DNA of 64,000 nucleotides from Thamnaconus septentrionalis (GCA_009823395.1 CM020507.1:6470501-6534500); one strand, 5' to 3'; positions 12,681-26,693 are shown, counted from the first letter of the stretch. The notes: a model not told the origin generated them from the letters alone. Made by a program: numbers and translations.

Positions 12681-14458
12681 CCTCGTTTTCCGTGACCCCC
12701 CGCCCCCAAACACATCCTCCCACCTCTCCTAAGCTTTGTTGTCGGTGACATCATTGATACGCATCGCCGCTACGGGAAACTCTGCTGTGTGTGTGTGTGT
12801 GTGTGTGTGTGGGGGGGTGGGGGGCTAATTGCTTTACATAACCATAACCTCCGGAATCTGCTGGAGGTTATAAAATTAATATTTGGTTCATTTGTTCTTA
12901 TATAGAAGAGAAGATAAAGAGTTCATATAAATTTGAATATTTGAGTCCTATTCTGAGACGAGTAATTCATTCCTAAAACATGAATTTGCATTTCGATGTA
13001 AAATGTTATAAAGTACAAAACAAATCAACAATTTGATTAATGCAGTTTAATTAAGTGATCAATAAAAATCTATCTATCTATCTAGTGTGCTGCCATCAAT
13101 AAGTTTTGGACTACAAATGTGGTTTTAACAACGTTGCTGTTGTTTTATCTTTTTCATAAAAAAAGATAAAACACGGGCGGTGGAGGATTAGGAGGAGGAC
13201 GAAGAGAAGGTGGTGGAGAAACAGAGTGAGAAAGAGGAAGAGAAGGAGGGTAAGGTGGTGGTGGAGGAGGAGGTGGGGTAGAGGGTTAGGTGGAGGAAGA
13301 GGTGATGGAAGGTGAGGTGGAGAGGGAAGAGGAAGAGGAGTGTGAGGTGGTGGAGGAGGACAGTCAGAGCTTGTTAATCTTCAACCTGCAGTCACTCAAA
13401 CTCGGTCTCCAGTTTACAATAAAAGCAGCCGCCAGCAGAGGGCGACCTTCATCAACTGGAGCGTCGGCAACCTGTAGAGCATCAAGTATTTACCTATCTA
13501 CTGTGTCTGTCTATCAATCTATCCGCGTATCTAAGGTTATTAAAAATCTGAAAGAATATGAACATCTTGAAATAAAAATGTTTAATGTGTGCGTGTGTGT
13601 GACCAACTGGAACATGTGGACTGGATCATCATCGTCCCCCTGCAGGAACTTGCTGGAAGAACTCGTCTTTTTTTCTTTTTTCTTTATAAAAAAAAACTTT
13701 AAATCCTGTTTTCATCCCACTTTTTTGCTCTTCATTCTGGAACCCAGAATGACACACACACATCTGAGGAGCAAAGGAAGAGGATGAAGAGGAGAAGAAG
13801 AAGAAGAGGAAGAAGAGAAAGAGGTGGAGGCGGTGGAGGAAGAGAAGGAAAAGGAGGAGGAAGAAAAGGAAGATCAAGAGGAGGAGGGTGGATGTGTCAG
13901 TGGTTGTGGGTGGTTCTAGGTGTTAAAATAAAATAATATGAAATAAAATAATGAGGTAAATATTGAAAAAAACAAACATTAACTTGGATTGATACAGACG
14001 TTTTAAACTGCCTGTATTTAAAAATGATATGCGAAAAAGTACTAGATGAAGGTAAAAGATCGAGCTGCTCGCGATCAAACAGGCTTCTATGTCATTATCA
14101 CAACAGAAAAGAAAAGAAAAGAAAAGAAAGGAAAAGAAAAAAAACGAGCCAGTTAAATCTGGAAGCTTCGCTGACGGAGGATCGACCTGGTTTTAAGGTG
14201 GAACCACCGCGCAAGACGTGTCGGGGAAATCGGTAGCGCCACCTAGAGGGGAAGTAGAGTTCTACACAGTTCCTCCGGAACCACCGGGTTGTATCGGGAA
14301 CCACCAGAACCGCCGGAACCAGCGCAGTGAAGGAATCCGGTCACAGTGAAGCACTTTCCCGCCTCTTCCCGCTCAAACTGACGATCCAGAACGTTCCACC
14401 GCGGCGCCTCCTTAAAAAGAAAGAAAAAAGAGAAAAAAGAAAAGAAAAGAGCGGCGGC

Positions 14459-14460
<2 letters not shown>
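12681..14460. other. Intergenic purine-rich DNA upstream of znrf3
   Basis: Holds a (TG)n run at 12786-12811, a long GA-rich purine stretch at about 13165-13370, another at 13776-13890 and AAAAG units at 14105-14140. The open frames here are low-complexity purine/pyrimidine translations. I see no gene. Confidence 0.5.
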
Positions 14461-14463
<3 letters not shown>

Positions 14464-14519
<56 letters not shown>

Positions 14520-14685
14520 TTGGTGGGTGGGGATAGAAGGCTTTTAGAAAGGGGAGGGGGAAGAGGGACGGGGGTGAAAAAAAAAAACTGAAAAAAAAAA
14601 AAAAAATCACGTGTTTGGAGATCAAAGGAGATCCGCTTTGTGAAGTTGGGGGGGGGGGAGGTGGAGGAGGGCTGGGAAAGAAAGA

Positions 14686-14750
<65 letters not shown>
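14464..14750. repeat. (GA)n and (TG)n(AG)n microsatellites in the znrf3 5' region
   Basis: (GA)n at 14464-14514, A-runs at 14578-14606, then (TG)n(AG)n at 14687-14748, immediately upstream of the GC-rich znrf3 first exon. Confidence 0.9.
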
Positions 14751-14752
<2 letters not shown>

Positions 14753-15016
14753 CTTGGTCGCAGCCAGTGGAACCGCCGACAACAAGGCTCCGCGAGCGGC
14801 CGAACAAACCCGCTTGCAGTCCGGGCCGAGACTCATCGAGACCGATCGAGACTCACCGACTCCCTCCTGGAAGTCGAGCCGAGTCACCGTCTCCCCACCG
14901 TGGTCACCGCTACCACCCGGCACGGATCGACGGACCGACCGAGCGACCGAGTGAAATAATGCCCGAGCCAGAGCGCTGCCAGCCGGCCAGGAGATGATGA
15001 CGACTCGGCCGCGGGT
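14751..15016 (+). promoter_or_regulatory. znrf3: znrf3 CpG-rich 5' region with short uORF
   Basis: A CpG-dense stretch precedes the ZNRF3 coding frame. A 13-codon upstream ORF starts ATG at 14959 and stops TGA at 14995-14997. Its stop overlaps a tandem ATGATG at 14994-14999. Those ATGs are in a different frame from the ZNRF3 ectodomain. The in-frame stop nearest upstream of the ZNRF3 frame is TAA at 14957-14959. Confidence 0.55.
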
Positions 15017-15576
15017 GTGGAGCTCGGGTTCGGGCCCGGTTCGGGCTCGCGCTCGGGCACGCGCGCGGGCTCGCTCGCGCTGCTCGTGGCGCTCGCCGCC
15101 GCCGCCGCGTCGTTCGGCCCGGCGGCCGCCGCTGCGGACGCCAGCAGCGCGGCGGCGGCGGCGGCCTTCGTGGAGGTGGTGCTGTTCGAGTCGAGCCCCG
15201 GCGGGGACTATACTACCTACACCACCGGCCTGCAGGGCCGCTTCTCCGGGGCGGGGGCCGCCATCAGCGCCGAGGGCGAGATCGTCCAAGTAAGTCAAGT
15301 GTCCTTCTCTTTTTCCCTTCTTCTCTTATTCCCTTCTTCTCTTCCTCTACCCCCCTACCGAACTATCCACCCCCCTTCCCCTTTCCTGGGGGTGGGGGTG
15401 GGGGTGTGTGTGTGGGGGGGGGGGTGATCGCTCTGTCACCGCCCCCGGTCCCCACCGGGGTGGGGACACGAGGTCTATTTACTTCTCGCTAAACTGCCCC
15501 CCCCCAAAAAAACAAAAACAAAAAAAAAACAAACAAAAAAACAAAACAAAACAAAAAACTAAAAATCTAACAAGAG

Positions 15577-15624
<48 letters not shown>

Positions 15625-18600
15625 TACCGAGGCCTTTTTTGCAGAGCATATGCGGTTTTCCAAGATGGTGGCCTCCTATCTTGTGGAATTCATCCTGGGG
15701 GAGATGGGGGGGTAGTGAACTGAAGTCTCTCGCAGGTTCTCCTGCTCTCGATTTTCTCACAGGTTCTCCTGCTCTAGATTCTTTGGGGGGTTTCGCCATT
15801 TGGCGAGGAAAAGTTTGTTTGACGAATCAACTTTTCTTCTCTTTAGGTTGGAAAAACAGTTTGTACAAGCAAAGTTTGTAAAGTTTGTGAAGTTTTTAAA
15901 AAATTGTGCGTGGCTCTAACAGGTTTGACAACGGTTGGTTGCAACAAACGTGCAAGGTTTTGTGATAGCATAGCTTAGCTTTCTTCAGTTTAGCGGGCAA
16001 CTGTTGGAGCCCCAGTGGTCCCAGTAGTCCCATTGGTCTCAGTAGTCAGGACTCTGGTGCTGGTGCTCCCACCGTCCCCCTTTCAAATTTTAGAACCCAT
16101 TGTGGCCCACCAGTCAAATAGTTTACCCGGCACTGGTCTAGGTGGTCCCTGGGTGGTTCTAGGTGGTTCTGTGGTGATCTGGGTGGTTTATAGTGGTTCT
16201 GGGCTAGTTGTAGGTGCTTCTGGATGGTTCTGAGGTGGTTCTAAGTGCTCTTGGTGGTTCTAAGTGGTTCTGGGGTGGTCTCGGTGCTTCTGGGTCGAAG
16301 CCTGTTGATGTGTGACTGAAGCCTTTGAGAATGAGCTTTTTGTGAAATTTGGTCTCTGATTGGTTGCTCACTCGGGTAGCGAAAGGCCAATGTTACGGTG
16401 AAGTCTTTGAAAGACAGTCCACATCCACGTCATCACCCCAAAACTTTCTGCGAGGGGATTTTTTCTCTGTAGTTTCCCTCCAAAAGGGGAAAAAGGCAGA
16501 GTCCAACCCTGACTGACGGACAGACAGACGTGCGGTGGGTGAATCAAAGAACCCGATGGGGGACATTGGGCTCCAAAAAATTGTCTCGTCGAGACACAGC
16601 GACGGTCATTTGGCGCCGCTGGCTCACCACGGAGAAACCTCGGAACCTCGGCTTTACATCGCAAACCACAAACATCTATTTTGGCCCTGCTCTCTCTGCT
16701 AACATGGCGCCTGGCCCGCGTTAGCAGCAGCTTCTTTTTTGTCTGGCTTTAAAAACACAGGGACTGAGGGGTAGTCTGACCAGGGACTGAGGGGTAGTCT
16801 GACCAGGGACTGAAGGGTAGTCAGACCAGGGATGAAGCGGTAGTCGAACCAGGCACCAAGGACCAAGGGGTAGTAGGACCAGGGACCAAAGGGTAAGCCA
16901 ACTAGGGACCACGGGGTAGTTGGACCAGGGACCAAGGAGTAATAGTACCAGGTACTAAGGGGTAGTCGGACCAGGGACCAAGGGATAGTCTCACTCTGGA
17001 ATTTTTTATTCCACCACAGATTTTAAGGAAAGTTGAAATTGTACCCCCCCCCTCAAATATAAAGAAAGAAACTGGAATCAAAAGGTGGTTTTGGTGAAGT
17101 GGCCTCAGCTAGTGATGTGATGTGATGTGATGGGGAAACTGTTCAATAAAAATCTTCTGTCTCTTTTTTTATCTGAAGCCTTCTGATTTAAATTTCTACA
17201 ATAACTTTTTTCTACAGGCTGATAATACATTTAAAAATAAAATAACAATAAACCAATGAAGTCATAATAATAATAATATCCTTCAATGAACGTTCTATCC
17301 GGATTGAGCCGCAAAGCATTCTGGGATTTGTAGCATTAGTGGCTACGTGTGCTGTATAATAGGGGCGGGCTAGCAGCACTCGTAGTGATTTTGTATTGGG
17401 GTCAAATATGACACTGCAAGGCCAAATTTGGCCCACGGGCCAGAGTTTGACACCTAGGGGGTATGGTGCTGGTGGTGGTGACAGGGGAGGGGTGGGGTGG
17501 TGTTACTTTGTGTGCGCAGTCCCAGCAGACTGCTGCTGCTGGTGCTGGTTTCCAGTGGAACCAGGATGGTCCAGTCCTGCAGCTCCTTCCTGCTCTGGAG
17601 CCTCCAGAGATGTTTGCTGCTGTATTTAGACTATAATGAGGGTTCTGGTGGTTGGAGTCCCACCGCAGACTGAGGCCTCACTGGGCCCCGGTCCAGCCGG
17701 GTGCTGGTGTTGAGGAAACGGGCCACTCCCAGCGCCGGAGCAGCAACAGCAACGCTGGTTGGAAGGATTAAAACGTGATTGGACACAGAGACTTAGCAGC
17801 TTTTTAATGCGTCTGTGTGATTGGTTGCTCGGCAGCAGTATACAGGGCCATATGTGGCCTTTTAAAGTTTTTTTAATCCAGCCCTGAAGCCCAACTTGAA
17901 GAAATGATATTAATAGTCAGTCATTTTTCAGAGTCATTTCAATAAAGAGCTAAATACCATTTGGCTTCAAAGACACTGATTTGGTTGCAACCTTGCTTTG
18001 GTTCATTTTCAATTGACAATGAAGCAACATATTTTCTACACATCCCATGATAGATTTTTTCCTCCTATGAGGTGGCTCACCAAAACACTCCATCCATCTG
18101 CTGCTGCTCCGGCAACCATTTGCAATCCATTTGTGGTCCACCAGTTAAACAGCTGGCCCACTCCTGGTCTAGGCAGTCCAGGGGTGGTTTTGGTTGATTC
18201 TAGGTGGTTCTCAGGTGGTTCTAGGTGATTCTCCTTTCATCTGCTGCTGCTCCGGCCCCTCTGTCAAATTTTAGAACCCGTTGTGGCCCCACCAGTCAAA
18301 TAGTTGGCCCATCCGTAGTCCAGAGTATAAGAATAAGAATAAATAATAAAAATATTTTATTGATCCCACATGGGGAGAAACTTGCAGTCAAATGATCCAC
18401 AGTGCCGAGAATAATTCAAAAGAGCAAAAAGAAAGACTTGGAGATCAAATAAATAAAAATATAGATACAAGTTATTGACATATCTAAATGAGTGTTGAAC
18501 AAATAGAACAACAGTCTGATATGTGAGTGTCCAGTGGTGTTGGGGGGGTTTGGCTCTGTTGTCGTCCAGCAGCAGGAAGAGGAACCTGAAGAAGCGCTGA

Positions 18601-18901
18601 AGGCTACCAGCAGCTGTTTAGCCGCTAAAACCTCAAGAAGCTAAAGCGCTGAGCTACATCAAAGGCACAACGCCGGAGGGGGAAGGGGGAGGGGGGGGCA
18701 ACTCTTCTTCAAAGGGCTCGGTGAGTAACCCCCCCCGACATGATGATGATGTAATTGCAGGCCTCCGAGCTGAAATGGGGGAGGGGAAGGGGGTGGAGCT
18801 TTACGACAACTCCCAGCTGAAGGTGTCGGGTTGACCCCCCCACCCCACCGGACGCTAGCGAGCTGGCAACAACAACAATAAACAGGGAAAGAAACGAGGC
18901 T

Positions 18902-18991
<90 letters not shown>

Positions 18992-19538
18992 GTGGGTTCT
19001 TCTGTTCAAAGCCATCTTAATGATACTGTTCCTCCTCTAGAACTCGTCCAAGGAATGCAGTTGTTTTGCAAAGACGGGAGGTGTAAAAAAAAAAGAAAAA
19101 AAACCCACAAAAAACAGAATGAGTGGGAGAGGTTGGGAAGGGAAGGAGCTAAAAAAAAAAAAAAAACACTCCCATGTTCTGGAGGTGAGACTGGGAAGTT
19201 ATGGTTCCATGGTTCTGGGAGGTTCATGGTTCCATGGTACTGGTAGGTTCTGGTTCCATGGTTCTGCGCTAGCTCGGTTCTTTGTGGCTCGTCCAGGGAA
19301 CAAAAGGGGAGGAGGAGGAAGTGTTCGTCTCTTTACAGCGATAGTGTTTCTGGAGGGGTGTGGGGGGCACCTGTAGCCCCCTCACCCCACCCCCCTACCA
19401 GCTGCTGCTGTAACTGGATCCACCTTCACTTTGAAGTTATTTCCAGCACTGGGAACGACTTACTCTGTGTGTGTGTGTGTGTGTGCGTGGGTCTACTTGC
19501 TTCTCACTATACATAGAATCCAAAACTCTCCTCCTGAG

Positions 19539-19573
<35 letters not shown>

Positions 19574-22423
19574 CCTTGGAGCAAGGCAGCAGGGACTCGA
19601 ATTGGTAACCACCCCTGATAGTGTCACGTTGCTGCTGTTGTTATTCTTCTTGTCGTTGGGTCTTATTTTTAACTGTTCTAATACACACACTGTTGTAGTT
19701 CAGACGAAACCAACCGACCAAGACCAGAAGAGGACTGTTGGAATTTGAGACCAAGACCAGATCAAAACTGTAGATATCAAAGAATAATCACAACTAAACT
19801 AAAAGAATCGTCAGGATCTTTTTTATTAATTCAAGTTTGCTTTTACATAAAATGGAACAATTACCTGGTCTCAATTGGACTCGACTGGTTTCAACTGGTC
19901 ATCGGTCTTCACTAGTCTTTTGAGACCTGAGACCAATTAAAACCAGAAGTATGTTGCCGTTTTTGTGAAACTTGGTGGTTCCTGGTGTTTTTCTTTAGCG
20001 ACATAGAGCCCACTTCTGGTGCTCCTTTGGACGGCTTTTGTTTATAGGTGCTCCTGAAACCTCTGGTTCAGCTCAGCTCCTCTCCAACTCCAGAGACCAA
20101 AGTCCTTAGACCTTAGTCTTTATACTCTAGATCTGGGGGGCAACTTTTTGACTGGTGGGCCACAATGAATTGTAAAATGAGGGACCAGAGCAGCAGCAGA
20201 TGGATGGAGTGTTTTGGTAAGCCACCTCGTAGGAGGAAAACATCATGGGATATGTAGAAAACATGTTGCCTTAATGTCAATTGAAAATGAACCAAAGCGA
20301 AGTTGCAACCATATCAGTGTCTTTAAAGCCTTACGGTATTTAGCTCTATATTGAAATAGCTCTGAAAACCCTGGAAACATGGAGGAAATGCAGCTATTAT
20401 TTTATGACTGACCATTAATATAATTTCTTAAAGTTCGGCCTAAGGGCCGGATTTAAAAAGCTTTATCAGGGCCACAGATGGAGCCCCCTAGGCCGTAGTT
20501 TGCCTCACGCCTGCCTTAGATGTTGCTGTTCTTCAACAGAGAAACAAGCTCCATCGGGCCAGAGGTGATCGTTGTTTCGATATCTCCCATCACCGGTTCC
20601 AGATCAAAGTTGCATGGATGTGATGGAGTGACAAGCATCATTAACAGGGCCTCCACAATCACTATTTAAATGTGTGAAACCTAAGACAAGGTTCTGTGAT
20701 GTCAGCCTCTTGAACTAATCAACAAAAACTCAACCTCAAAACTGTCTACAGTCTTTTTGTCTGTGGCCTCAAAAAACAAGAGACTTACTCATCTGAGGGC
20801 AGAGGCGGACCTATTATTCCTGCCAAGACGATGCTACTCTCACCCATCGTCGGCACCCCTCCCCCGACCACCGACCTCTGACCCCAGTCGCAGGGGTTGT
20901 GGTTCTGTAGCGCTTCTCCACTCGGGGTGAAGGAGTTCACGACGAGGGGATGGTTGGTTTAGAGATTTTAGCCCGGGTTCTTAACCGGTCCAGATAGACC
21001 TGATGGGGTTAGATAACTGATACCGATGATAAGTCTTCAAGGAGGAAGCTGATGACTTATTGATATTTGGAACCTACGTTCGTTTGCAGTAAAAAAGAGG
21101 GGAAAATATTGGCCTTATAAAGTTTTGTTAGAATACAACCACACCTAACTTTAAACTGTTAAACACGTGTTTTTGTTGAAACAGACGTCTTTTCGACGTG
21201 GTCGCTGCTGATTAACTGTTGGGGCTCCACGAGTAACCAATAGTCAGCCAATGAATCAGTGAATCGGTCAAACTATGTGAAGGTTCACATTCGTCTTGGT
21301 TGTGTTAATGTGGAACATTAATAAGTCTGCATCAACAAGTCCAGTCAAATTAACTTAACGCTTCTAAAACAGGTCAATATCTTTAGTTTTTGGGCCTCCC
21401 CCCAAGTCTCAGCTCCTGTGTTCCAGGCAGGTTGGTAGCGCAAATACGTGTTTCTGGTTCAAAAACTGTTCATAAACCCAGTTGGATCTGCAAAGAGCGG
21501 GAATGCTGGTCGGAGCTGCTGGGTTCATTATTGAGTCTTATGAAGTCGCCACCAATCTGCGAAAAAAACAAGAATCATAATGATTCTTGCTTCCGAATTG
21601 AGATGGCGGTTCTCTCACGATGGTCCAAATGAGCTCTGTGGTGAGGTTTGAGGTGGTTGGGTTCTAAATTTATAGTTTCCTGTTAAAAGCCAAAACTCTC
21701 ATTGCATTCAACGTTCTTTTGACTTTGGTTGTCTCCTCTGAAACAGAAGAACTCAACAGTACCACAGAATGTGAATAGAATAGGATAGATGTACTTTAGT
21801 GATCCAAAATTGGGAACCTGTACTTTGATGTGATTGATCTCTTCTTGGGTATGATGGTTATTTTGTTCTCACAGTGGTTGACTGACAGACTTCTCTTCTT
21901 CCAAATGTATTTTCTAGTTTCACTTTCAAAAGCATTTCACGTGTTCACGCTGTTGGTGAGATGGAGCTTCATCCCCCATTATTTTCCCCCACCTGACACT
22001 GGATTGGCTGTTCTGGATCACGTGGTACAATTGCTGCTGAGTGAGAAAGTAGGAGCGCTTGTTTTTTTGTGCAATCTCGCGGACGTTTCGAACAGACTCG
22101 TTCTTTCGATGTTGAGGACCTTTCGAAACGTCTTGCAAGATCTTGCAAGATGAAGTCCAGTTGCCCCAACTGAACCTCTTCTACGTCCCTCCTGATGTTC
22201 ACACTGGTGGTGAAAACCAGGAGCGAGAGGAACCTTCCTACTTTTTGTGGTTGGAGCGCTGGAACAATTTCACTTCATGGATTCAAAAAGAATCTCGGAA
22301 GAAGAAAGAAAAACCTTTCAAGTGAGGATTTTTAAAAGGCAGCAGGGGCGAAAAACGAGTGCGGGGAATCAGCGGGAAGTAGAAAAGTTTTTGTGTCCGA
22401 GTTGAACTGCGAGTGAGCGGTAA

Positions 22424-22476
<53 letters not shown>

Positions 22477-23898
22477 CTGTGTGTGTGCAGCGGGTTAAGG
22501 AAGGGTGAGCTGTTTGGGGGGGGTTGTAACCTGGGGGCCACCAATAATTTAGAGTAAGAAGAGAGGAAAAGGGGCGTGGCCAGAGCAGGGAGGGGTGGGC
22601 GAGAGGGAGGGGGGAAGAGGGGGTCAGGATCAAAGGCCCAGCGGATTGTTTTGTTCCGGAGAAGAAGAAGAATGAATGGACGGCGGCCGGATGGTGTGAC
22701 TCGCATTTTGATTTCCCTCTTTTTTTTGAGAGCCTCAGGGGGTAGGGGGGTGGTGGTGGCAGGGTGGGCTGGGAGGGGGAGGCTGAGGGGGTCGGAGGGG
22801 CGGGGGGTGGTTGGGGGTTGAAGAGGGGGGTCCCTGTTTTTGTTCCCCTCAGCCGACTGTTATTAGGTCACTGCTCTGTGGAGACGCCATGAAAGGACAT
22901 AGAGAGATACATAGATAGAGAACAGATAGATAGATGGATGGATAGAGATAATGCAATGACCAGCCCTCTAAAATAACAACAACTACACTGTCCCCACTGA
23001 GAGAGAGAGAGGAGAGCGAGAGAGAGAGAGACTGTTATGAGGTCACTGCTCCGCGGAGCCGCGGAGGCCTTGAAAGGGAAACTGGGTGTGACAGAGTTCA
23101 AAGGGAACGTGTTGTTCTGTCATTTTTTTTTCTTTCATGCTCTGTCGTCGTCGTTGGCGGAGGGGGGGGGGCAGCTTTGGATGTCAGTGTCCGTATTCCC
23201 AACAAATTAAAATACTGATGTCTCTTTGGTTTTGGGTTGGATTTGACAGTGTTTTCTATCAGTATCTGTCAAGTTTTTGGGGAAAACCTGTCAATAAACA
23301 TCCCGTCTTGCAGTACTACAAAAGTTTTTTTCACCAAGTTCACTACATTATTTAGAGTGCACAATGTTAAGGGTACAGAATGGACCCTGGTATATTTTTA
23401 ACATACATGTAACGGCTCCAAAAGAAGAGAAAAGAAAGAAAACCTGGTGTTTTAATTCACAGGTAGTTTTTCAGAAGGAGGGAGGGAGAGCTCAGCAGCA
23501 GCAACAGCAGCAGCAGCAGTAACGGCAGCAGGAGCAGCTGATTGCAGCAGCAGTAAGAGCAGCAGCAGCAGGAACAGCAGTAACAACAGCAGCAGCAGCA
23601 GCAACAACAGTAACTGCAGCAGCAGCAGTAGCGGCAGCAGCAGTAACAGCAGCAGCAGCAGCAGCAGCGGCAGTAACGGCAGCAGCAGTAACAGCAGCAG
23701 CAGTAACAATGGCAGTAACAGCAGCAGCAGCAGCAACAACAGTAACTGCAGTAACAGCAGCAGCAGCAGCAGTAACAGCAGCAGCAGCAGTAACGGCAGC
23801 AGCAGTAACAGCAGCAGTAGCGCAGTAACAGCAGCAGCAGTAACAGCAGCAGCAGTAACAATGGCAGTAACAGCAGCAGCAAGAGCAGCACTACTAGT

Positions 23899-23931
<33 letters not shown>

Positions 23932-23981
23932 GGGTTTCCAGTGGGGCCTAGCAGGGAAAGCTAGCAGTCGAAACACAGGGG

Positions 23982-24076
<95 letters not shown>

Positions 24077-25176
24077 GCGCATGTTTGCGTTTGTGCTGGT
24101 TTCTCCTTTGTGTGTGTGTGTGACCCACTTCACTGGATCAACGTCCCTCAACTTCCCTGCGTTCCCCTCATCCATCAATACATAGCTAGACAGACGGATG
24201 GATGGATAGATAGAGAAGATAGATAGAGAAGATAGATAAAGATGATGCAGTGACCAGCCCTCTAAAACAACAACACAAGATCCACAACAACAACAACTAC
24301 AGAGAGAGAGAGAGAGAGAGAGAGACCCCTCGGCCACAATGGGCTCCAGTGTTTGGGACCTCCGGGGGATGGATAGGGGGTGGAGGGGGGCAGGAACGCC
24401 CTACTCATCCTCCTGCTCTTCTTCCCTCTCCTCTTCCTCCTTCCCCCATTCCTCCTTCTGAGACAAAGAAATGGAGTAAAATTGTGGTTTTTACTGAAGC
24501 TTTTTGGAGAAGGATCTAATAGAATTTATCAGTGCTAATCTTCCTGGTCCTGATCTTCCTCCTCCTCTCCAGATGCATCCGCTGGGACTGTGCAACAGTA
24601 ACGATGAGGAAGACCTGTATGAGTACGGCTGGGTCGGGGTGGTGAAGCTGGAGCAGCCTCAGCTGGACCCGTCCTGCCTCACAGTGCTGGGAAAGGTGAG
24701 TCTGACCGCCCGACAGCTAGAGTCCCTGCACTCCCTCCTCCTCCTTCCTCTTCCTTACCTTCATCTTCCTCTCCTTCCGCCTCTTCTCCTTCCCTCTCCT
24801 TTTCCCTCCGTCCTCCTCTACGCTTGCCATCACTGAGAGAACGAAGAAGAGTGGAGTCTGGTCTGGTAGATTAGGAGAGGGTATGGTAAGGTGGAGTATT
24901 GTAGGCTAAGGTGGGGTGTGGTAGGTTATGGTGGGGTATGGTATGTTAGGGTGGGATGGAGTATGGTATAGTTGAGTAAGGTATGGTAGGTAAAGTGGGG
25001 TATGGTAGGGTAGGTTTTGGTAGGGTGGGGTAGCGTAAGGTATTGTAGGGCGGGCTAGAAACCTACGTAGATACAAACTAGCTACAAACTTGCGTTTGTG
25101 TAGCTGTGGTGATGATGAGGAGGCAGAAGTGCTGGCCAGCGGGCCCTCATTGGCCCTCTGCCAAGTTTAACTGGCA

Positions 25177-25213
<37 letters not shown>

Positions 25214-26659
25214 TAGCACAATTCACTTGTGTAATTGCAGTCAGTTACGCAATGGTGAGCGAGCGACAACCTCACATTATTCACTGGAGCAGAGAGAGAG
25301 AGTGAGGGATTGATGAGAAGAAGAAAGGAGAGGAAGGACGAGGAGAAGAATGGAGAGAAGGAAGGAAAAGGAACCAAGGGAATGGTGGAAGGTAAAAGAA
25401 GGGAAGAAAGAGAGGAGAGAAGAGAAGAAGAGGGAGGAAGAGACCAGGAGTTACATACAGGAAGGAAGGAAGGGAAAGGAGGAAGCGTTATGATGTAAAT
25501 GGGAAGAAAGGATGGAGGGAACAGTGAGAGGAGAGGGAAAAATTCCAAGAGGAAGGAAAAAGAAGAAGGGGGTGAGGAGGATTGATTGATAGCCACTGCT
25601 AGCAACCGCTAGTCACTGCTAGCCATCGCTAGCCACCACTAGCAATTGCTAGACACCACTGTGTTTTCTTCTTTTCACCTGGCTGTGTGTGTGTGTGTGT
25701 TTTGGTTTTGCAGGCAAGGAGAGCCGTCCAGCGAGGAGCCACAGCTGTCATCTTCGACGTGTCCGAGAACCCTGAGGCCATCGAGCAGGTGGGAGCAGCA
25801 GCAGCACCTGTAACAATAGCAACAAGTAACAGCAGCAGCAGCAGATGTAGCAATAACAGCAGCACCAGCTACAGCAGTAGCAGCTACAGCAATAACAGAG
25901 CAGCAGTAGCAGTCACAGCTACATCAGCAGCAGTCACAGCTACATCAGCAGCAGTCACAGCTACATCAGCAGAAGTCACAGCTACAGCATCAGCTTTTTT
26001 TCTATTTCCAACTGTTTTTTTCTCTCTCTCTCCATGTGGTGTAGCTCAACCTGAGGGTCGGGGACCCCCTGAAGCGGCCGGTGGTCTACGTTCGGGGCGT
26101 CGACGCCTCCAGACTGATGAATATTGTCAACAAGCAGAAGGTGGCCAGAGCCCGGATACAACACCGCCCCCCCAGGGTGAGGAGGGGGAAGATAGGGGGT
26201 GGAGTGTATTGTTGTAGTTATTTGTTATTTGTTTTGTTTAAACTTTTTTATTGTTTTATTTTGCTTAATTTTTTTTTTTTTTAGTTGTTTGATTTAAAAA
26301 AAATTTTTTTCGTTGTTTTTTTATTATTCTTTTTGTTTTTTAAGTTGTTATATATTCATTTATTTATTTTTACAATTCTTTTCCTTCTTTTTAGTTTTTT
26401 TTAAATTCTTTTAATTGTTTTATTTATTTATTTCATTTTGCTGTTGAAGTTCACCAGCAGTGTCTTTTCCCTCCCTGTCATGTGATGTGATGTTCCGGGC
26501 AGACAGAGGGCGCTGCTGGAGATAAATTTCAGCCAAACAGAGAGCTGCAATGTTTGATGTTGAAGACCTGCAAACTTTGATATTCAGTGTTTCTGCTGAG
26601 GAATCAAGCTAGCAACTCTCTAAGTGGAATGTATTGTTTTTGTCATCAATGACAATGAT

Positions 26660-26693
<34 letters not shown>

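Larger units (their letters stand above)
15290..24572 (+). other. znrf3 intron 1 (9.3 kb), repeat-filled
   Basis: No exon is visible inside. Contents in order: (TG)n 15577-15622; GGTGGTTCTA-type minisatellite 16140-16290; 23-bp minisatellite block 16750-17035; hAT-like ends 17270-17455; hAT-like copy 17865-18310; (TG)n 18907-18990; CT run 19541-19570; hAT-like copy 20130-20510; TC/AC tract 22425-22473; CAG-type trinucleotide tract 23485-23935; (TG)n 23984-24074. Other parts are anonymous. Confidence 0.6.

Noticed and set aside
14243..15298. Long minus-strand open frame (351 codons) over the znrf3 5' end
   Set aside because: It is antisense to the conserved ZNRF3 exon and runs through GA, TG and T-rich microsatellites, giving SLSLSL and THTHTH strings. 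No conserved domain.
23452..23976. Long Leu-, Ala- and Cys-rich frames on the minus strand
   Set aside because: Direct translation of the CAG/GTA trinucleotide array inside znrf3 intron 1.
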